Shown: in pieces, positions 6,724 through 9,618 of the stretch | Layout of the letters: every line of letters starts with the position of its first letter | How positions within the stretch are numbered: position 1 is the stretch's first letter | NCBI GenBank assembly: GCA_945787585.1 | Contig: CALZIG010000053.1 | Location: 1-9,618, forward strand | Source of the DNA: an uncultured Gammaproteobacteria bacterium | GTDB taxonomy: Bacteria > Pseudomonadota > Gammaproteobacteria > SZUA-140 | Length of the DNA: 9,618 nucleotides | Direction: 5' to 3' | Notes under the pieces: model-generated | Told to the model about the DNA's origin: nothing | Database searches by the model: none | Seen by the model: the letters and a program-made list of their open reading frames with translations, nothing else | Program-made: the position numbers and the translations under genes

Positions 6724-6728
6724 CTCCT
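6724..6728 (-). promoter_or_regulatory. Ribosome binding site deciding the lipoprotein start
   Basis: AGGAG on the minus strand stands 5 nt before the ATG at 6718. An earlier in-frame ATG at 6736 lies upstream of this motif and would place it inside the coding sequence, so the shorter form is favoured. It also gives a more typical lipoprotein signal peptide. Confidence 0.75.
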
Positions 6729-6742
6729 GGGGTCATTAATAT

Positions 6743-8725
6743 TTATACATCAATCTTAAGTGTGGAAAAAAATGCTCGTCCTGGTTGTGGGAAACCACGA
6801 AAGTCTTCAACTTCACGATCCGTCACATTATTGATTTCGAAGGTGATAGTCGCTCGATCAACCTTCCAACTAGCGCCTACATTTACAAAATTCTGATTTG
6901 GGGCCTTCAATATGTTGGGGCTGTCGTAATACATACCGCTTTGATAGAGGTGCTCCACGAATGGCGAAAATTTTCCGTGGCGATAACCTATTCGCGTGCT
7001 ATAACTCCATTTAAACCGCCCAGGCAATTGCTTATTTTTAAATGTCGGATTATTTTGTTCATTTACCATGTTCTGAACTGTGGCATTGAAGTTGATACTA
7101 AACTTATTAACAAGATCTACTTGCAGGATATTTTCAATGCCAGTGATCTCGGCCTGGTCTATATTTTCAGACTTTCCAATACCTCGAGAATTAAACGTTC
7201 GCACGATGATATCTTTGACATCGCTGTAAAATAGCGATGTTTGCCATGAAAGATTACTTATATTTCTAAATGCATTAACAAGTTTAATATCAAAACCAAT
7301 GTCAAAATTTATTCCAGTCTCACTTTTCAGCTCGCTATTACCGATAAACACCCCGCGATCACCCAACAGTTCATAGAAAGAAGGCTGGCGAGTATAGCGT
7401 CCAAGATTATTTTTTAGCGTTAACCAGTTATTACTAAAGTACTTCAAGCCAATTCGTGGGTTTACATAACTTCGGCTAACCCCTTCAGACAAAGTAATCG
7501 AGTCATTACTTCGAGTTACGCTAATCGCAGGATTAACCAAAAGCTTATCATTCAGTACAAAGAGTTTATCTTCAATACCAATGGTGGCCGAACGGCGCTT
7601 ACTGTCGATGGTAATATTACGTCCAAGCAGGTCTGTTGGCTGATACTTTTCTTCGCCCAGTTCAACAATCAAACTGAGTTCCTGAAAGTCCAGGGGCAAC
7701 TCTGTGTATGAACGAAATTTTATCGTGGTAGTAATATTTTGATCGTACTGCTGTCCAAGCCCTACACTACCATTACGGTCATCATATTCTTCAACTGTTT
7801 GTAAATACTCAAGCGTATTACTTAGATTAAACCCATAACTTCCAACATTGTTAGAGATCAATCGCAGTTGTGACTGCAGGCGTTCTACATCAAATCGAGT
7901 GTCAGCTGCTGGATGATTATTCCACACCGGAATTTTTTGTTGTTTTTCAAACCACTGGGCCATGAGATCAACGCGGCGGTCTTTATCCAGGTCATAACCA
8001 AACTTAAGTAAAATGTTGTTTTGTTTAAAATCGCTGTTATTACGCTTCTCTAAACTATCGTCATCAGGGTTTAAACGAGTTCCGTTATTGTTAGTAAACT
8101 CAAAATCATTATCACTACTAAAGCGCTCGGCCGAAAGAACATAATCTAGCCGCCCAGGTTTGGTCGTATAAAAGGCCGAATACTTCTGAGTATTGAAATC
8201 ACCGTACCCAAGCGTGACGTTGCCCTTATCTTCGCCACCCCCCTTAAGCGTACGGATATTGATCGCGCCACCAATCGATGCACTTCCAAGGCTCGCGGGG
8301 GTAGAGCCACGATAGATTTCAACACGCTCTACATCTGACAGGCTGATGGTGCTGAGATCAAACCCACCCCCCGCAGCTCCGTTTAATAACAATCCATCGA
8401 TAAAAATGAGCACCTGCTGGCTTGAGGCACCGCGTAGCGTTGCACTAGAAAAACTACCAAAACCACCACTTTTTCGAACCTGTATCCCACTCTGCTGCGC
8501 AATCGTGTCGGCCAGTGATGTAATGCGTGTGTCAAATTGGGCGCGAGTCAATGTTTGCGAAAAGCCAGTGTTCAGCTCCTCATCAACTTCACCTGTGACT
8601 ACTGGCGTCGCTTCTGCTATTGCAGTCACCACAACGGCCTCAGCACGCACTGCTTCAGCTGCCATAATAATATCAGCGTATAGCAGGCTTCCGAGTAACA
8701 GTAAGCCAATATCAGTGAATCGCAT
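6743..8725 (-). CDS. btuB: TonB-dependent vitamin B12 receptor (BtuB-type)
   Basis: An outer-membrane 22-strand-barrel receptor of about 660 residues. From the ATG at 8725 it has a signal peptide (MRFTDIGLLLLGSLLYADIIMAAEA), a TonB box AVVVTA (about 30-35; E. coli BtuB has LVVTA) and a plug domain (about 57-160). Plug motifs are LADTIAQQSGIQVRKSGG (71-88), TLRGASSQQVLIFIDG (96-111), DVERVEIYRGSTPASLG (131-147) and IGGAINIRT (151-159). The rest is barrel with alternating aromatic beta-strands, ending PGRAFFSTLKIDV. The cobalamin riboswitch in its leader makes B12 or another corrinoid the expected ligand. The frame is open upstream to a TTG at 8782, with ATGs at 8773 and 8758, none with a clear ribosome binding site; 8725 gives the best signal peptide. 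It is followed 24 bp later by the propeller lipoprotein. The C-terminus ends in Val rather than the usual aromatic residue. Confidence 0.92.
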   Translation of the reverse strand: MRFTDIGLLLLGSLLYADIIMAAEAVRAEAVVVTAIAEATPVVTGEVDEELNTGFSQTLTRAQFDTRITSLADTIAQQSGIQVRKSGGFGSFSSATLRGASSQQVLIFIDGLLLNGAAGGGFDLSTISLSDVERVEIYRGSTPASLGSASIGGAINIRTLKGGGEDKGNVTLGYGDFNTQKYSAFYTTKPGRLDYVLSAERFSSDNDFEFTNNNGTRLNPDDDSLEKRNNSDFKQNNILLKFGYDLDKDRRVDLMAQWFEKQQKIPVWNNHPAADTRFDVERLQSQLRLISNNVGSYGFNLSNTLEYLQTVEEYDDRNGSVGLGQQYDQNITTTIKFRSYTELPLDFQELSLIVELGEEKYQPTDLLGRNITIDSKRRSATIGIEDKLFVLNDKLLVNPAISVTRSNDSITLSEGVSRSYVNPRIGLKYFSNNWLTLKNNLGRYTRQPSFYELLGDRGVFIGNSELKSETGINFDIGFDIKLVNAFRNISNLSWQTSLFYSDVKDIIVRTFNSRGIGKSENIDQAEITGIENILQVDLVNKFSINFNATVQNMVNEQNNPTFKNKQLPGRFKWSYSTRIGYRHGKFSPFVEHLYQSGMYYDSPNILKAPNQNFVNVGASWKVDRATITFEINNVTDREVEDFRGFPQPGRAFFSTLKIDV

Positions 8726-8792
8726 CAAAATAAAAACATAGCAAGGCGTAACGTACATGACACACCGGCACATACGACGCAATTGGGTTTTT

Positions 8793-8846
8793 ATGTTGCG
8801 GAAGGAAAAGTTACCAGTAACCAGTCCATGTTGCCCGCCGCAACAT
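8793..8846 (-). promoter_or_regulatory. Candidate riboswitch expression platform with alternative hairpins
   Basis: Just 3' of the riboswitch P1 on the minus strand, ATGTTGCGG (8838-8846) can form two exclusive stems. A local 7-bp hairpin pairs ATGTTGC (8840-8846) with GCAACAT (8828-8834) over a 5-base loop. A longer-range 9-bp stem pairs ATGTTGCGG with CCGCAACAT (8793-8801). One would be expected to predominate depending on B12 binding. Neither stem is followed by a T-run, so control of translation or of another downstream structure is more likely than a simple intrinsic terminator. Confidence 0.45.
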
Positions 8847-8852
8847 ATCTTA

Positions 8853-9072
8853 AAACAATGACTTCAGGCCGGTCTCCGGGCTCACGAGTGGATCTTATTC
8901 CCGGTGTATCACCTTCCCGTTTATAAAAAACAGTGGTGAATCGATACACCTTAGACTCGTTTACCGTTGCGGGGGCAGCGTCGGGATAGATACCAGATAA
9001 CTAGAATCGCACCGACTTCCCGTTTAATTCCTCGGACGACTGTCCTTAGAACACCTCAAGCAGGTATTGTTT
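8853..9072 (-). ncRNA. Cobalamin riboswitch
   Basis: A B12-sensing aptamer in the leader of the btuB-type gene, read on the minus strand. The outer helix P1 pairs AAACAAT (9066-9072) with ATTGTTT (8853-8859). Conserved blocks follow in the proper order: AAACGGGAAGTCGGTGCG (9008-9025), then GACGCTGCCCCCGCAACGGT (within 8961-8982), the most conserved core, and the B12 box AGCCCGGAGACCGGCCT (8866-8882). An extra 8-bp helix, GGTGTATC (8943-8950) with GATACACC (8903-8910), is the variable peripheral arm. Binding of adenosylcobalamin normally shuts off the downstream gene. The predicted transcription start lies only a few bases before P1. Confidence 0.95.
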
Positions 9073-9081
9073 GTGCGGGAG

Positions 9082-9110
9082 AATGTATCGACTTGCCATG
9101 TTGTTGTCAA
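9082..9110 (-). promoter_or_regulatory. Sigma70-type promoter of the riboswitch-btuB operon
   Basis: On the minus strand a perfect -35 hexamer TTGACA (9105-9110) is followed after exactly 17 bases by TACATT (9082-9087), matching four of six -10 consensus bases. Transcription would start around 9073-9076, immediately before the first P1 base of the riboswitch at 9072, which supports the assignment. Confidence 0.8.
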
Positions 9111-9263
9111 CCTAACTGTTCCTGAAACATTTTGCTTATATAAATATTCACGAGTAGTTACAATCACTTATTAATGATTTCAGTTATTCAACGATATATG
9201 AGCAGGTTTTTTATTTTCGCATCGCTTATGATCTCGGTTTTTCAAGTCTATTTAAATAGAAGC
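9111..9263. other. AT-rich intergenic region between the btuB promoter and the btuF-like gene
   Basis: This AT-rich stretch separates the divergent B12 transcripts. It contains TATATAAATATT near 9137-9148 and TATGAT at 9227-9232, either of which could be a -10 element for the plus-strand gene. Neither has a good -35 at a proper distance, so no promoter is assigned. I see no second riboswitch on the plus strand. From 9174 it is also open in the frame of the downstream gene. Confidence 0.4.
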
Positions 9264-9618
9264 ATGAACAGTCGTATTATCATCTTTGCGATAATTTCTT
9301 TGGCGCTCTTTCCAATCCATGTCTGGGCGGCAAGCCCTTCAAGAATCCTATCATTAGACCTGTGCAGTGACTGGCTGCTGGCACAATACGTCAGTCGCTC
9401 ACAGGTCGTCGCGTTATCCCCGTTATTGAAACAATACCCTGTTGAGTGGATTGGTGATGAATGGCCCACTCATAATGGCTCGCTGGAGCAGATTCTTAAC
9501 CTGCAACCGGACCTGGTCCTCAGCGGTGAATACAATGCTTTGCTACTGCGGCAGCGGCTGATCGCGCTCGGTGTGCGTGTCGAAGTGTTACCGCTGCCAC
9601 GCACGTTGCCGGAGGTGA
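9264..9618 (+). CDS. Periplasmic B12-binding protein, BtuF-like (partial)
   Basis: The first 118 residues of an ABC-transporter periplasmic binding protein of the helical-backbone class (BtuF/FecB/FhuD-like), cut by the right edge. I translated it from the ATG at 9264. A signal peptide ends near HVWAA (about 19-23). The mature start SRILSLDLCSDWLLAQYV corresponds to the N-terminal beta-strand and helix of BtuF. It is followed by VVALSP, the NGSLEQILNLQPDLVLSGEY block (about 77-96), typical of this class (E. coli BtuF: LERIVALKPDLVIAW), and ALGVRVEVLPLP. The gene diverges from the riboswitch-btuB operon, so cobalamin is the likely ligand, but haem or siderophore binders look alike. The reading frame is open upstream with ATGs at 9198 and 9174; 9264 gives the cleanest signal peptide. 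No strong ribosome binding site is seen. Confidence 0.85.
   Translation, partial: MNSRIIIFAIISLALFPIHVWAASPSRILSLDLCSDWLLAQYVSRSQVVALSPLLKQYPVEWIGDEWPTHNGSLEQILNLQPDLVLSGEYNALLLRQRLIALGVRVEVLPLPRTLPEV

Noticed and set aside
6785..7234. Plus-strand open frame antisense to the receptor gene
   Set aside because: It lies wholly inside the well-supported btuB-type gene, shows no family motif and has no ribosome binding site.
8346..8741. Plus-strand open frame antisense to the receptor plug domain
   Set aside because: It is a shadow of the conserved plug region on the other strand, with biased composition and no recognisable domain.
8853..9072. CRISPR array or tRNA in the structured region upstream of the receptor
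   Set aside because: There are no regular repeats and no cloverleaf; the conserved blocks fit a cobalamin riboswitch fully.

Overview
The window reads as a chromosomal segment of a gammaproteobacterium. The clearest pointer is a UvrD N-terminus very close to the enterobacterial protein. Lipoproteins with lipoboxes, a TonB-dependent receptor and a TonB box show a Gram-negative double-membrane cell, and periplasmic c-type haem motifs imply a respiring organism. The species cannot be fixed from this stretch. Every feature listed was read directly from the sequence and from remembered family motifs; no database search was run.

Region 1 (about 1-2149, minus strand) is a housekeeping run. In transcription order it holds a small zinc-ribbon membrane protein, a ketohexokinase-like PfkB sugar kinase 9 bp downstream, a pentapeptide-repeat protein about 100 bp further on, and uvrD 18 bp after that, cut by the left edge. 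Region 2 (2302-3277) has an ankyrin-repeat lipoprotein on the plus strand converging on a YjbQ/UPF0047 protein on the minus strand. Region 3 (3278-5433) starts with a divergent promoter region rich in AATGA/TCATT dyads, followed by a two-gene plus-strand operon. Its first gene is an exported diheme cytochrome fused to a formylglycine-generating-enzyme (FGE/SUMF1) domain; its second is an exported SUMF1-domain protein without haem motifs.

Region 4 (5475-9618) is a vitamin B12 uptake locus. A sigma70-type promoter drives a minus-strand transcript that begins almost exactly at the P1 helix of a cobalamin riboswitch. The riboswitch is followed by a BtuB-type TonB-dependent receptor and, 24 bp later, a beta-propeller surface-type lipoprotein reminiscent of Bacteroides BtuG. 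A hairpin with a weak T-tract lies after the lipoprotein gene. Diverging from the riboswitch on the plus strand is the start of a BtuF-like periplasmic binding protein, cut by the right edge. Together these would capture B12 at the cell surface, carry it across the outer membrane with TonB energy and hand it to a periplasmic carrier, with the receptor and lipoprotein repressed when B12 is plentiful.

The points most worth a second look are the diheme-FGE fusion and its haem-less partner, the BtuG-like propeller lipoprotein in a proteobacterial btuB operon, and two mutually exclusive hairpins just downstream of the riboswitch that may form its expression platform.
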